Assembly: GCA_903907905.1 (NCBI GenBank)
Contig: CAIVPX010000052.1
Span: 62,001 to 126,000 of the forward strand
Origin: an uncultured bacterium
GTDB taxonomy: Bacteria > Pseudomonadota > Gammaproteobacteria > Burkholderiales > Burkholderiaceae_E
Direction: 5' to 3'
Length of the DNA stretch: 64,000 nt
Shown here: positions 18,465 through 26,758 of the stretch, piece by piece
How the letters are laid out: each line of letters opens with the position of its first letter
Position numbering within the stretch: position 1 is the stretch's first letter
Made by a program: the position numbers and the translations under genes
Notes under the pieces: model-generated
What the model was told of the DNA's origin: nothing
Database searches by the model: none
The model's input: the letters and a program-made list of their open reading frames with translations, nothing else

Positions 18465-19502
18465 TCAATCGCCGGCAAGCACTCCCGCTGTCAGCGCACG
18501 CCTGCGCACGAGCGCCGTGAGCAAGCCCAGCATCGGCACCGGCACGCCGTGCGCACGGGCAAGGTCAACGGGCAACTGATACAGCGCCTCGACCTCAACC
18601 GGTCGCCGCAGATCGAAGTCCTGCAGAATGCTGGGACGATGCCGTGTACCGCTGATTCGCTTCACGAAGGCTTCGATATCCATGCCCTCAAGCGCGGCGC
18701 CGCATCCCAGGGCCTGGGCAAGCTGTCTCATTTCCTGGGCGACGGTGCGCAGGGAGTCAAGCACGAAGGCGTCGTCGAAGGTGTCCCCAAGCGAACTATC
18801 GGCCAGCACGCACTGAGGGCCCGACGCGGCGTTCAGGGCGAGCTTGAGCCAGATCTCGTCGCGAATCCGCTCGCTGACATCCACCTGAAAGCCGCTCGCC
18901 GCCAGCGCCTCGGCGCAGGACTCGAGTCGACCGCTTCGGCCACCGCCGGGCTCGCCCACAATGAGGCGGTTGTTGAGCCGCTCGACCGACACGACCCCGG
19001 GACGAGCAATGTGCGAGGACGAATGCACCACACCGCCGAGCACCCGATCGGGTGAAACATGTCGCGCCACGTCTGCGACCCGCAGACGCTGGACAATCTC
19101 AGGATCGGGCTCAGCAAGCCCCTGAAAATACCACCAGGGGATGCCGTTCTGGACGAACAGCACCGCGCTGTTCGGGTGCGTCAGGCTGGGCAGCAGCGGC
19201 GCGATCGCGGGAACCGCAGGGCTCTTGACCGTGACGATGACGACGTCGGCCGGCCCGAGCGCGGCAGCATCGTCGCTCGCTCGAAATCGCGAGGCCTGCG
19301 CATGCAAGGTCTGACCGGGCAGTTCCAACAGCAGACCACCCTGCTGGATCGCCGAGAGTTGCGCGCCGCGCGCAAGCACCGACACCGGATAGCCCCCCAG
19401 CGCCAGCCGTGCGGCGATGTGCGCACCCACCGCGCCCGCGCCGAGCACACAGAAAGAAGTCAACCCGCCCGCCTGATCGAGAGAATTCAAGAGCCCCTCC
19501 AT
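18465..19502 (-). CDS. Ketopantoate reductase-family (PanE/ApbA-like) oxidoreductase
   Basis: 345 residues. An NAD(P)-binding start VLGAGAVGAHIA, QNGIPWW, and a C-terminal all-helical domain are of the 2-dehydropantoate 2-reductase family. The catalytic Lys and first Asn are kept (EIWLKLALN), but the second conserved Asn of the K-x3-N-x3-N pattern is Gly here (KLALNAASG). It may therefore reduce another 2-keto acid rather than ketopantoate. It is alone on its strand between the cAMP cassette and the catabolic island. panC lies 44 kb away and a PanB-like gene 28 kb away, so it is not in a pantothenate operon. Confidence 0.85.
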   Translation of the reverse strand: MEGLLNSLDQAGGLTSFCVLGAGAVGAHIAARLALGGYPVSVLARGAQLSAIQQGGLLLELPGQTLHAQASRFRASDDAAALGPADVVIVTVKSPAVPAIAPLLPSLTHPNSAVLFVQNGIPWWYFQGLAEPDPEIVQRLRVADVARHVSPDRVLGGVVHSSSHIARPGVVSVERLNNRLIVGEPGGGRSGRLESCAEALAASGFQVDVSERIRDEIWLKLALNAASGPQCVLADSSLGDTFDDAFVLDSLRTVAQEMRQLAQALGCGAALEGMDIEAFVKRISGTRHRPSILQDFDLRRPVEVEALYQLPVDLARAHGVPVPMLGLLTALVRRRALTAGVLAGD

Positions 19503-19579
19503 GGTCTGAAGCAGAGGGCTGCCAATGGACCATCCCCCTGCGCTAGGCTAGGATTGTCGGTCATTCTCGAGGGATCACA

Positions 19580-20572
19580 ATGTCCGATCGCCGACGCCAT
19601 CTGCGCACCCTGCTCGCCCTCGCACTGGGTGCGCCGGCCCTCCGCTCGCCGGCTCAGGAACCCTGGCCGGCCAAGCCGGTCAAAATGATCATTCCCTTCC
19701 CGCCAGGACAGGCCACCGACATCTTCGGCCGCGCCTTCGCCGAGCGCCTCGCCCGCATGTGGGGCCAAGGGGTGACGATCGAGAATCGGGCAGGTGCAAG
19801 CGGCATCATCGGCATGGAGGCGATCAAGCAGGCCGCCCCCGACGGCTACACGCTCGGCATGGTGTCCAGTGGCCCGTTGGCCATCAACCCGTCGGTGTTT
19901 TCCAAGCTGCCCTACGACCCGGTTCGAGACTTCACGCCCATCTCCCTCGCGTTCGTGGCCCCCCTGGTGCTGCTGGTCAACCGTGACCTGCCGGTTCGAA
20001 GCGTGCAGGATTTGCTGGCCCTGATGCGCCGATCGCCGGGCGGGCTGAGCTATGCCTCGGGCGGGCCGGGCACCTCCCAGCATCTGGCCTGCGAACTGTT
20101 CAAAATGGCCACCGACACCTTTGCGGTTCACATCCCCTACAAGGGCAGCGGGCCCGCACTGACCGATCTCATCGGCGGGCAGGTGCAGTTCATGGTGGAC
20201 AGCGTATCGGCCGCGCTCACACACATTCAGGCGGGCCGGGTGCGCGCACTGGCGGTGACCAGTCTTCAGCGCAATACCGCGCTGCCCGATGTCCCGGCTC
20301 TCGCGGAAACCGACGTCCCGGGCCTGGCGAAGTTCGAGGCGGTGGGCTGGGCCGGATTGGTGGGCCCGGCCGGTATGCCCCAGACGGTTGTTGACAAGGT
20401 TTCGCGCGACTTCGCCTCGGTGCTGCGCGATGACGCCGTCAATCAACGCGTGACCCAGAGCGGGTCGGTGGTTCGCGCCCTGCCGGGCAGCGAGTTCACG
20501 CAATTCATCCGAAGCGAGGTCATCAAGTGGGGCGCGGCTGCCAAGGCCTCGGGCACCCGTCTGGATGCTTGA
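19580..20572 (+). CDS. Bug-family (TctC-like) periplasmic solute receptor
   Basis: 330 residues with an Arg-rich, then hydrophobic export signal (cleavage likely after RSPAQ). Family marks: WPAKPVKMIIPFPPGQATDI at the mature start, ENRAGASGIIG loop, HIPYKGSGPALTDLIGG. First gene of the plus-strand catabolic island, directly before a second Bug receptor and the lyase/hydro-lyase genes, so its ligand may be the di- or tricarboxylate those enzymes process. It is divergent from the PanE-like gene with a 77-base spacer that should carry both promoters. Confidence 0.93.
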   Translation: MSDRRRHLRTLLALALGAPALRSPAQEPWPAKPVKMIIPFPPGQATDIFGRAFAERLARMWGQGVTIENRAGASGIIGMEAIKQAAPDGYTLGMVSSGPLAINPSVFSKLPYDPVRDFTPISLAFVAPLVLLVNRDLPVRSVQDLLALMRRSPGGLSYASGGPGTSQHLACELFKMATDTFAVHIPYKGSGPALTDLIGGQVQFMVDSVSAALTHIQAGRVRALAVTSLQRNTALPDVPALAETDVPGLAKFEAVGWAGLVGPAGMPQTVVDKVSRDFASVLRDDAVNQRVTQSGSVVRALPGSEFTQFIRSEVIKWGAAAKASGTRLDA

Positions 20573-20611
20573 ATCTCGCAAGCGGCAAGCCGACCCCCAC
20601 CGGGAGCGACC

Positions 20612-21604
20612 ATGACCCGCCGATCCCTCATTCAGTTCAGCGCCGCATGGGCACTGGCCTCGACCAGTGCCCTGGCGCCATGGCTGTCGCACGCGCTCGC
20701 TCAGACCCGCTTTCCCGACCGTCCGATTCGAATCATCGTGCCCTACTCGGCGGGGGGCGGTGGTGACATCCTGGCTCGCGCGATGGCGCCTCGCCTGGCC
20801 GAGCGCCTCGGCGTGCCGGTGGTGGTCGAGAACCGCGCCGGCGCAGGCGGCAATCTCGGCACCGAGCATGGCCTCAAGTCACCCGCGGACGGCTACACGC
20901 TGGTGGCAATCAGCAGCACCTACCCCTGCCAGGCGGTGGTGTCCAGAAAGCTGGGTTTCGACCCTCTGCACGACTACACGCCGGTGTCGCTCATGTCAGC
21001 CGGGCCCGCCGTACTCGCCATGGGTAAACACGTGGGCGTGCAGAACATGGCGGGATTCATCGAACTGGCCCGGCGCGCGCCCGGCTCGCAGGCCTACGGG
21101 TCGGCGGGCGTCGGCTCGCAGGCTCAGTTTGCTACCGAACTGTTTGCCTATCTGGCGGGTGTCCAGCTCAATCACATTGCCTACAAGGGCACCTCGCAAG
21201 CCTTCAACGACCTGCTGGGCGGAAGCATCGCCATTGCCATCACCACACCCACCTTCATTACGCCCTTCATCCGGAGTGGCCGCGCCCTGGGGCTGGCCGT
21301 CTCGGGCCCCAAGCGGCTGCCGCAATTGCCTGAGGTGCCCACCTTTGCCGAGGTGGGGCTGGCCGACTACGAATACACCGCCTGGAATGCCCTGATCGCG
21401 CCAAAAGGGCTGCCCGCCGAGGTGCTGGCGCGGCTCAATCTCGAAATCAACCACGTGCTGTCGACACGAGAAGTGACGGAGAAGATCATTGCCGACGGCG
21501 TCACCCCCGTGGGAGGCCCGCCGGAAACGCTATCCAGACAAATCCGGGCCGACATTCTGCGCTGGCAGGAAGTCGCCCGTGTTGCCAACATCAGGGAAGA
21601 ATGA
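20612..21604 (+). CDS. Bug-family (TctC-like) periplasmic solute receptor
   Basis: 330 residues. The N-terminus TRRSLIQFSAAWAL has adjacent arginines and a hydrophobic stretch, so Tat or Sec export is possible. Mature start FPDRPIRIIVPYSAGGGGDI, ENRAGAGGNLG loop and HIAYKGTSQAFNDLLGG are typical of the family. It stands 39 bases after another Bug receptor and 3 bases before the ICL-family lyase, so it is very probably in one operon with the lyase and LeuCD-like genes. Confidence 0.93.
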   Translation: MTRRSLIQFSAAWALASTSALAPWLSHALAQTRFPDRPIRIIVPYSAGGGGDILARAMAPRLAERLGVPVVVENRAGAGGNLGTEHGLKSPADGYTLVAISSTYPCQAVVSRKLGFDPLHDYTPVSLMSAGPAVLAMGKHVGVQNMAGFIELARRAPGSQAYGSAGVGSQAQFATELFAYLAGVQLNHIAYKGTSQAFNDLLGGSIAIAITTPTFITPFIRSGRALGLAVSGPKRLPQLPEVPTFAEVGLADYEYTAWNALIAPKGLPAEVLARLNLEINHVLSTREVTEKIIADGVTPVGGPPETLSRQIRADILRWQEVARVANIREE

Positions 21605-21607
21605 GGC

Positions 21608-22489
21608 ATGAGCCCAGACAGCCGTTCACTGAATCTGAAAATGAGGCAGATGCTCACCCCCGGGGCGGGGCTGATCATGCCCGGGGCTGGCAATGCACTG
21701 ACTGCCCGCATCATCGAGCGGTCGGGGTTTGAGCTGTTCATCCTCAGTGGCGCAGCCATCGCCAACACCTACCTGGGCGTTCCGGACGTCGGGCTCATCA
21801 CGCTGAGTGAACTCGCCGACCATACCGCAGCCGTTCGTAGCGCAACCCGAATTCCGATGATCGTCGATGCAGACACCGGCTTCGGCAATGCGGTCAACGT
21901 GGTTCGAACGGTGCAGGTGCTCGAGCGCGCGGGCGCCAACGGTATCATGCTCGAGGATCAGACCGCCCCCAAGCGCTGTGGTCACTTTGATGGCAAGGAT
22001 GTGGTCTCCTGCGCCGAGATGGTCCAAAAGATCAAGGCGGCAGTCGACTCGCGAATCGATGCCAACATGATGATCATGGCGCGCACCGATGCCCGCGCGG
22101 TCGAGGGACTGGAGGCCGCATTCGATCGTGCCCGCGCCTACCAGGAGGCGGGCGCCGACTTTTTGTTCATCGAAGCGCCGCGCAGCATCGAAGAATTGGC
22201 CGCCATTCCGAAGAACGTCCCGGGCATTCACGTCTGCAACATGGTGATCGGCGGCAAAACGCCGGTACTGCCTCGCGAGCAGCTGGCGCAGATGGGCTAC
22301 TCGGTGATCGCGTATGCGAACGCGGCCTTGCAGGCCTCCATGCTCGCCATGCAGAACGTGCTCGGCCATCTTCAGCGCACGGGAGCCATCGACGGCGCCG
22401 AGGACCAGCTCGTCATGTTTGACGAGCGCCAGGGCATCCTCGAGCACGAGCGCTTCAAGGCGATGGAGCTCAAGTACCGCCACCAGTAA
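21608..22489 (+). CDS. Isocitrate lyase/PEP mutase-family C-C lyase (methylisocitrate or dimethylmalate lyase type)
   Basis: 293 residues, TIM-barrel enzyme. Metal-binding DADTGFGN (Asp87, Asp89), the lyase active-site loop KRCGH (Lys122-His126, Cys124 the general acid) and MIMARTDAR are all present. The KRCGH loop marks true lyases that split a 2-hydroxyacid into pyruvate, glyoxylate or similar plus an acid; mutases and phosphonate hydrolases lack it. Next to LeuC/LeuD-like hydro-lyase subunits the set resembles dimethylmaleate hydratase plus 2,3-dimethylmalate lyase of nicotinate degraders. Methylisocitrate lyase is the main alternative, but no methylcitrate synthase is nearby. Confidence 0.85.
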   Translation: MSPDSRSLNLKMRQMLTPGAGLIMPGAGNALTARIIERSGFELFILSGAAIANTYLGVPDVGLITLSELADHTAAVRSATRIPMIVDADTGFGNAVNVVRTVQVLERAGANGIMLEDQTAPKRCGHFDGKDVVSCAEMVQKIKAAVDSRIDANMMIMARTDARAVEGLEAAFDRARAYQEAGADFLFIEAPRSIEELAAIPKNVPGIHVCNMVIGGKTPVLPREQLAQMGYSVIAYANAALQASMLAMQNVLGHLQRTGAIDGAEDQLVMFDERQGILEHERFKAMELKYRHQ

Positions 22490-22523
22490 ACCACTTCGTC
22501 GCTTTCAACCCGAGCACCGAGCC

Positions 22524-23945
22524 ATGAGCGCGCGCACCTATTTCGACAAGGTCTGGGCCGACCATGTCATCCGGCCCCTGGACGCCCAGACCGACCTGCT
22601 GCAGATTGACCGCCTGGTCCTCCACGAGTTGAGCGGTAGTCAGGCTGTGCGAGCACTCGCCGAGGCAAACCGCACACCGGACAGCCGCGCCCAGATCTTC
22701 ACGATCATCGAGCACCTGATCTCGACCCGGCCGGGGCGCGGCCCCAACGACTCCGCATCGCCCAGCGGCTTTTCCATGATCAGCACCACCCGTGCCGCGG
22801 CCAGACAGTGGGGGCTGAACTTCATCGACTACGACGACCCCCGACAGGGCATCGCACACGTCGTGGCGCCCGAACTGGGCATCGCCCTGCCCGGTGCCAC
22901 GCTGGTGTGCTGTGACAGCCATACCTGCACGGTGGGCGGGGTGGGCGCGGTGGCCTGGGGCATTGGCGCCAGCGAAGCCGAGCACGTTCTGGCCACCCAA
23001 ACCCTGGCTCAGTCACGCCCCGGACGTATGCGGGTCTCGTTCGACGGTCAACTGCCCGAAGGGGTCTACGCCAAGGACATGATCCTTGCACTGATTGGCC
23101 AGGTCGGCGCCAACGCCGGCATCGGCTATGCGGTTGAGTTCGCGGGCAGCGCCATCCGCTCGTTGCCCATCGAGGGGCGGCTCACCCTGTGCAACATGTC
23201 CATCGAATTTCAGGCCAAGTACGGATTCGTACCACCCGACGACATCACCTTCGAGTACCTGTCCGGGCGCGCTCATGCGCCCAAGGGCAAGGCCTGGGAC
23301 GATGCCGTGCGCTATTGGCGAAGTCTGACCACCGACGATGATGCGGTTTTCGACAAGGAGGTGCGAATCGACTGCAGCCGCCTCGAGCCGCAGGTCACCT
23401 GGGGCAACAGCCCGCAACATGCGGGCAGCTTGGGCGCGCAAGTTCCCGACCCCTCGCTCGCGGGCGACTCGGAAGCACGCGAGCTCGCGGCGCGAGCGCT
23501 TGATTACATGCAACTGCAGCCGGGTACCCCGCTCCTTGGCTTGCCCATCGACGCGGCCTACATTGGGTCCTGCACCAACGCACGCCTGTCCGATCTGCGT
23601 GTCGCCGCCCAGGTGCTCAAGGGCCGAAAGATTCGGCCGGGCATCCAGGCCGTTTGCGTACCGGGATCCACACCGGTCAAGCACGCGGCCGAGGCCGAGG
23701 GGCTCGATCGGATTTTCATCGAGGCCGGGTTCGAATGGCATGAGTCTGCCTGCGGTTTCTGCGGCCATCTGGGCGACAACCGCTTTGCCGATCAGCGCGT
23801 CATCAGTACCACCAACCGCAATTTCGAGGGGCGCCAGGGCCCCCGCACACGCACCCACCTCGCCAGCCCAGCAACCGTCGCGGCCTCCGCAGTGGCCGGC
23901 TGCATCGCCGATGCCCGCCCGCTGCTCGCCGCCGGCGCGCGCTAA
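22524..23945 (+). CDS. Aconitase-family hydro-lyase large subunit (LeuC-like)
   Basis: 473 residues from the ATG at 22524. [4Fe-4S] ligands: Cys350 in YIGSCTNAR, and Cys410/Cys413 in ACGFCG. Other family marks are CDSHTCTVGGVGA and TTNRNFEGRQGP. The sequence after the Cys pair (GHLGDN) differs from the usual LeuC MCLGMN-type segment, hinting at another substrate. LeuC normally isomerises isopropylmalate with LeuD. Here the pair follows an ICL-type lyase and two solute receptors and there is no leuA or leuB, so a catabolic hydratase is more likely. The frame is open upstream, but the ATG at 22524 fits the family start. Confidence 0.88.
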   Translation: MSARTYFDKVWADHVIRPLDAQTDLLQIDRLVLHELSGSQAVRALAEANRTPDSRAQIFTIIEHLISTRPGRGPNDSASPSGFSMISTTRAAARQWGLNFIDYDDPRQGIAHVVAPELGIALPGATLVCCDSHTCTVGGVGAVAWGIGASEAEHVLATQTLAQSRPGRMRVSFDGQLPEGVYAKDMILALIGQVGANAGIGYAVEFAGSAIRSLPIEGRLTLCNMSIEFQAKYGFVPPDDITFEYLSGRAHAPKGKAWDDAVRYWRSLTTDDDAVFDKEVRIDCSRLEPQVTWGNSPQHAGSLGAQVPDPSLAGDSEARELAARALDYMQLQPGTPLLGLPIDAAYIGSCTNARLSDLRVAAQVLKGRKIRPGIQAVCVPGSTPVKHAAEAEGLDRIFIEAGFEWHESACGFCGHLGDNRFADQRVISTTNRNFEGRQGPRTRTHLASPATVAASAVAGCIADARPLLAAGAR

Positions 23946-23963
23946 ACCCGCAGGACCACTGTC

Positions 23964-24590
23964 ATGGAAGCGCTTCGTTCGGTCAGCGGCATCGCCGCAG
24001 CCATGCTGCAGATCAACATCGACACCGATCAGATCATTCCCGCCCGGTTCATGGGTGGCACCGACGCAAAAGGGTATGGCGAGAAGATGTTCGCCAACCA
24101 GCGGTTTCTCGGTGACGACGTCACCCCCAACCCCGACTTCGTGCTTAACCAGGCGCCCTACGATCGCGCCCAGGTGCTACTGGCCGACCGCAATTTCGGC
24201 TGCGGCTCGTCCCGCGAGCGCGCCCCCAAAGCCTTGCGTGAGTTCGGTTTCCGCGCGCTGATCGCGCCCAGCTACGGCGGCATCTTCTTCAACAACTGCT
24301 TTCGCAATGGCATCGTGCCGGTTGAACTGCCGATCGAGACGGTGCGGGCCATTGCCGACGAAGTCGCAGCCAGCCAAGGCCTGGCCACGGTCACTGTCGA
24401 CCTGGAGGCGCAGCAGGTGCGCGCCCCCAGCGGCAAGGGCTACGGCTTCAGTTCGCCTGCCATCCTGCGGCAGATGCTGCTCGAAGGCATCGACGAAATC
24501 GGTCTCACACTCTCACGCAAGGACGAGATAGAGGCCTTTCGCGCGCTCGACCGGGCACGCCGGCCCTGGGCGTATCTGGAGGGCTGCTGA
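23964..24590 (+). CDS. Aconitase-family hydro-lyase small subunit (LeuD-like)
   Basis: 208 residues, the swivelling partner of the LeuC-like subunit 18 bases upstream. It has INIDTDQIIPARFM near the start, the substrate-contact loop NFGCGSSRERAPKAL and SYGGIFFNNCFRNGIVPV, all standard for LeuD. Length is normal. Together the two subunits should form a cytoplasmic iron-sulfur hydro-lyase adding or removing water on a methyl- or alkyl-malate-type acid, feeding or draining the lyase encoded just upstream. It converges with the next gene with a 4-base gap. Confidence 0.9.
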   Translation: MEALRSVSGIAAAMLQINIDTDQIIPARFMGGTDAKGYGEKMFANQRFLGDDVTPNPDFVLNQAPYDRAQVLLADRNFGCGSSRERAPKALREFGFRALIAPSYGGIFFNNCFRNGIVPVELPIETVRAIADEVAASQGLATVTVDLEAQQVRAPSGKGYGFSSPAILRQMLLEGIDEIGLTLSRKDEIEAFRALDRARRPWAYLEGC

Positions 24591-24594
24591 GCCC

Positions 24595-25413
24595 TCAGCG
24601 GCCCTTGAAAACCGGCTTGCGCTTTTCGCGAAAGGCGTTAGCCGCCTCGACCGAATCCTCGGTGTTCACCAGCAGCGACTGCAGATCCGACTCGAGTCGC
24701 ATGCCCTCGGCGAGCGGCAATTCGCGGCCGCCCAGTACGGCTTCCTTGGCCAACTGCACAGCCAGCGGCGGCCTTGCCGCAATCGATTCCGCAAATACCC
24801 GGCTCTGCTCGGCCAGATCGCCCGCGTCAACCAGACGCGACACCAACCCCACGGCGAGCGCCGTTTCCGCGTCCAGACGCCGGCCGCTCAGCACCAGGTC
24901 GAGCGCGAGGCTCATGCCCAGAACCCGAGTGATGCGCTGGGTGCCGCCCGCGCCGGGCAGGATGCCGAGCCCGGTCTCGGGAAAGCCAAACTGCGCATTG
25001 CGCGCAGCAATCCGCAGATCGCAAGCGAGCGCAATTTCGAGCCCGCCTCCCAGGCAGTAGCCCTGGATGGCGGCGATCATGGGTTTACGCACCGCCTCGA
25101 AGGCAGCCACCCAGTGCTGGTGCACCTTGTTCTGACGGTATTGCACTGGCGCCTGCGGCGCCCGAAACTCGCGGATATCGGCCCCGGCGCAAAAGGCTCG
25201 ATCGCCCGCGCCGCGCAGCACGATGACCCGTACCGCCGGATCGGAATCGGCCGCGCGCAGCGCGATCGGCAAGGCGTGCCGGATCTCTTCGTTGATGGTG
25301 TTCATCGACTCAGGCCGGTTCAGGGTGATCGAGCAGACATACTCTGCGACCTCGATCAGCAACGCGCCGCCGGATGCCGGATACTGGATGGTCTGCGCCT
25401 CAGCGTGCATCAT
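24595..25413 (-). CDS. Enoyl-CoA hydratase (crotonase family)
   Basis: About 272 residues from the ATG at 25413 (an ATG at 25443 would overlap the divergent NIPSNAP gene). Oxyanion-hole segments AFCAGADIREF and YCLGGGLEIALACDL are present. Both catalytic glutamates of a true hydratase are kept (GGGLE and FPETGLG), so water addition to an enoyl-CoA is credible, unlike the second crotonase in this window. It is the only reversed gene in the plus-strand island of 19.6-36.0 kb. It may act on a CoA ester from the same pathway. Confidence 0.92.
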   Translation of the reverse strand: MMHAEAQTIQYPASGGALLIEVAEYVCSITLNRPESMNTINEEIRHALPIALRAADSDPAVRVIVLRGAGDRAFCAGADIREFRAPQAPVQYRQNKVHQHWVAAFEAVRKPMIAAIQGYCLGGGLEIALACDLRIAARNAQFGFPETGLGILPGAGGTQRITRVLGMSLALDLVLSGRRLDAETALAVGLVSRLVDAGDLAEQSRVFAESIAARPPLAVQLAKEAVLGGRELPLAEGMRLESDLQSLLVNTEDSVEAANAFREKRKPVFKGR

Positions 25414-25441
25414 CGCCCCCGAAAATCTCCAAAGGTAGCGC

Positions 25442-26068
25442 ATGTACTACGAACTCGCCACGATGGCACTCGCGATCGGAACCACGGCCCGCTCGGCCGA
25501 GAGCGTGCAACGCTACTGCACCGCCTCGGACGCCGGCGGCGAGTGGCTGGGGTGCTGGTACAGCGACATCGGCCCGCTCAACCAGATGAGCGTGCTGCGC
25601 CGCTTCGAGTCGCTCGAGGCCATGATGCGGGAGCGAATCCGCTCGCAATGCAGCCCGGCGCCCTTCGGCTGTTCGGATGGCCTGCAATCGATCGAATACG
25701 ACAGCTATCAGGCGGTGCCGTGGATGCCGCTCCTGCAGCCCAGCTCCGCTTCGGGTCTGAAGGGACCGATCTACGAGTTGCGCACCTACGGCCTGCGTCC
25801 GGGTAGTCTGCAGGCCACCATCGATCTGTGGGCGCAGTACCTGCCGGCCCGACAGGCGATGTCACCCTGCCTGCTGGCCATGCATGCGCTGGACGGCTAC
25901 CCGCGTTTCACCAGCCTATGGGTTTACCCCAGCCTCGCTGAGCGCAGCCGCATTCGTGCCGAGGCGGTTTCGCAGCGCATCTGGCCCCCCAAAGGAGGAC
26001 CAGCGCTACTGACGTCGCGCATGAGCTCGACCATTTTGATGCCCACCGCGGCGTCACCCCTCGCCTGA
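25442..26068 (+). CDS. NIPSNAP family protein
   Basis: 208 residues. Two related ferredoxin-like halves are suggested: MYYELATMAL at the start and YELRTYGLRPGS near residue 112, the latter being the usual NIPSNAP opening. NIPSNAP proteins are small alpha/beta-barrel dimers of unclear biochemical role, often found in proteobacterial catabolic clusters. A ribosome site AAAGG lies 7 bases before the ATG. No signal peptide; cytoplasmic. It opens the TRAP-containing half of the island and diverges from the enoyl-CoA hydratase. Confidence 0.75.
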   Translation: MYYELATMALAIGTTARSAESVQRYCTASDAGGEWLGCWYSDIGPLNQMSVLRRFESLEAMMRERIRSQCSPAPFGCSDGLQSIEYDSYQAVPWMPLLQPSSASGLKGPIYELRTYGLRPGSLQATIDLWAQYLPARQAMSPCLLAMHALDGYPRFTSLWVYPSLAERSRIRAEAVSQRIWPPKGGPALLTSRMSSTILMPTAASPLA

Positions 26069-26173
26069 GCACTGCCGCGCTTTGCATTGCCGATCGGCCG
26101 CTGTATCGTCGCGGCTGGCCGCGGCGCCAGACCGCCCGGGCGCCGAATCACCGCTCAAGCAAACGGACTTTCC

Positions 26174-26749
26174 ATGCTGAATCGGATCATTGATCGCTTC
26201 TGCCGCTTCCTTGAGCTGCTCGTCGCCGTGTTCCTGGCCATCATGGTGGTGATGGTCTTCGGCAACGTGGTGCTTCGCTATGGATTCAACAGCGGCATCA
26301 TCGTAAGCGAAGAACTTTCGCGCTGGCTCTTCATCTGGGTCACGTTCCTTGGGGCAGTCATTGCGCTGAAGGAACACACGCATTTGGGCAGCGACATGCT
26401 GGTCTCACGGTTGTCGGTGCGCGGCAAGCGGGCCTGCTTCATCGTCAGCCACCTGCTCATGCTCTACATAACCTGGATTTTCCTGCTCGGGAGCATTCAT
26501 CAGGTCAAGCTCAACTGGAACGTGGAGGCTGCCAGTTCAGGCTGGTCGGTCGGCATTTTTTATGCAGCGGGCATCGCCTTTTCGGTGCTCGGCGGACTGT
26601 TGCTGATGCTCGAACTCGTTCGCGCCGTCACCGGCCGGCTTCAGGAGTCGGAGCTCGTCACAGTCCAGGAGTCGGAAGAGCGAGCCGAGCTCGACACGCT
26701 CCGGGCGGAGCTGGCGGAAGCGAAACCGCCCGCCGGAACGCGAACCTAA
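26174..26749 (+). CDS. TRAP transporter small permease (DctQ-type)
   Basis: 191 residues with four predicted membrane helices (about 11-35, 48-68, 88-108, 128-152) and the family stretch NVVLRYGFNSGIIVSEELSR. A charged C-terminal tail (ESEERAELDTLRAELAEAK) looks helical. DctQ couples with the large DctM subunit to take up an organic acid presented by a periplasmic receptor using a sodium gradient. The start at 26174 fits the family; an upstream in-frame extension is not conserved. The large subunit follows after 9 bases, but no receptor gene adjoins this pair. Confidence 0.9.
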   Translation: MLNRIIDRFCRFLELLVAVFLAIMVVMVFGNVVLRYGFNSGIIVSEELSRWLFIWVTFLGAVIALKEHTHLGSDMLVSRLSVRGKRACFIVSHLLMLYITWIFLLGSIHQVKLNWNVEAASSGWSVGIFYAAGIAFSVLGGLLLMLELVRAVTGRLQESELVTVQESEERAELDTLRAELAEAKPPAGTRT

Positions 26750-26758
26750 GGACAGGCC

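Noticed and set aside
19487-20869. 460-codon minus-strand open frame
   Set aside because: Antisense to two Bug receptor genes and the PanE-like start; composition is that of a high-GC shadow frame.
22314-22523. Extended N-terminus for the LeuC-like protein
   Set aside because: The extra 70 codons overlap the lyase gene in another frame and read as a Ser/Arg-rich shadow; the ATG at 22524 fits the family start.
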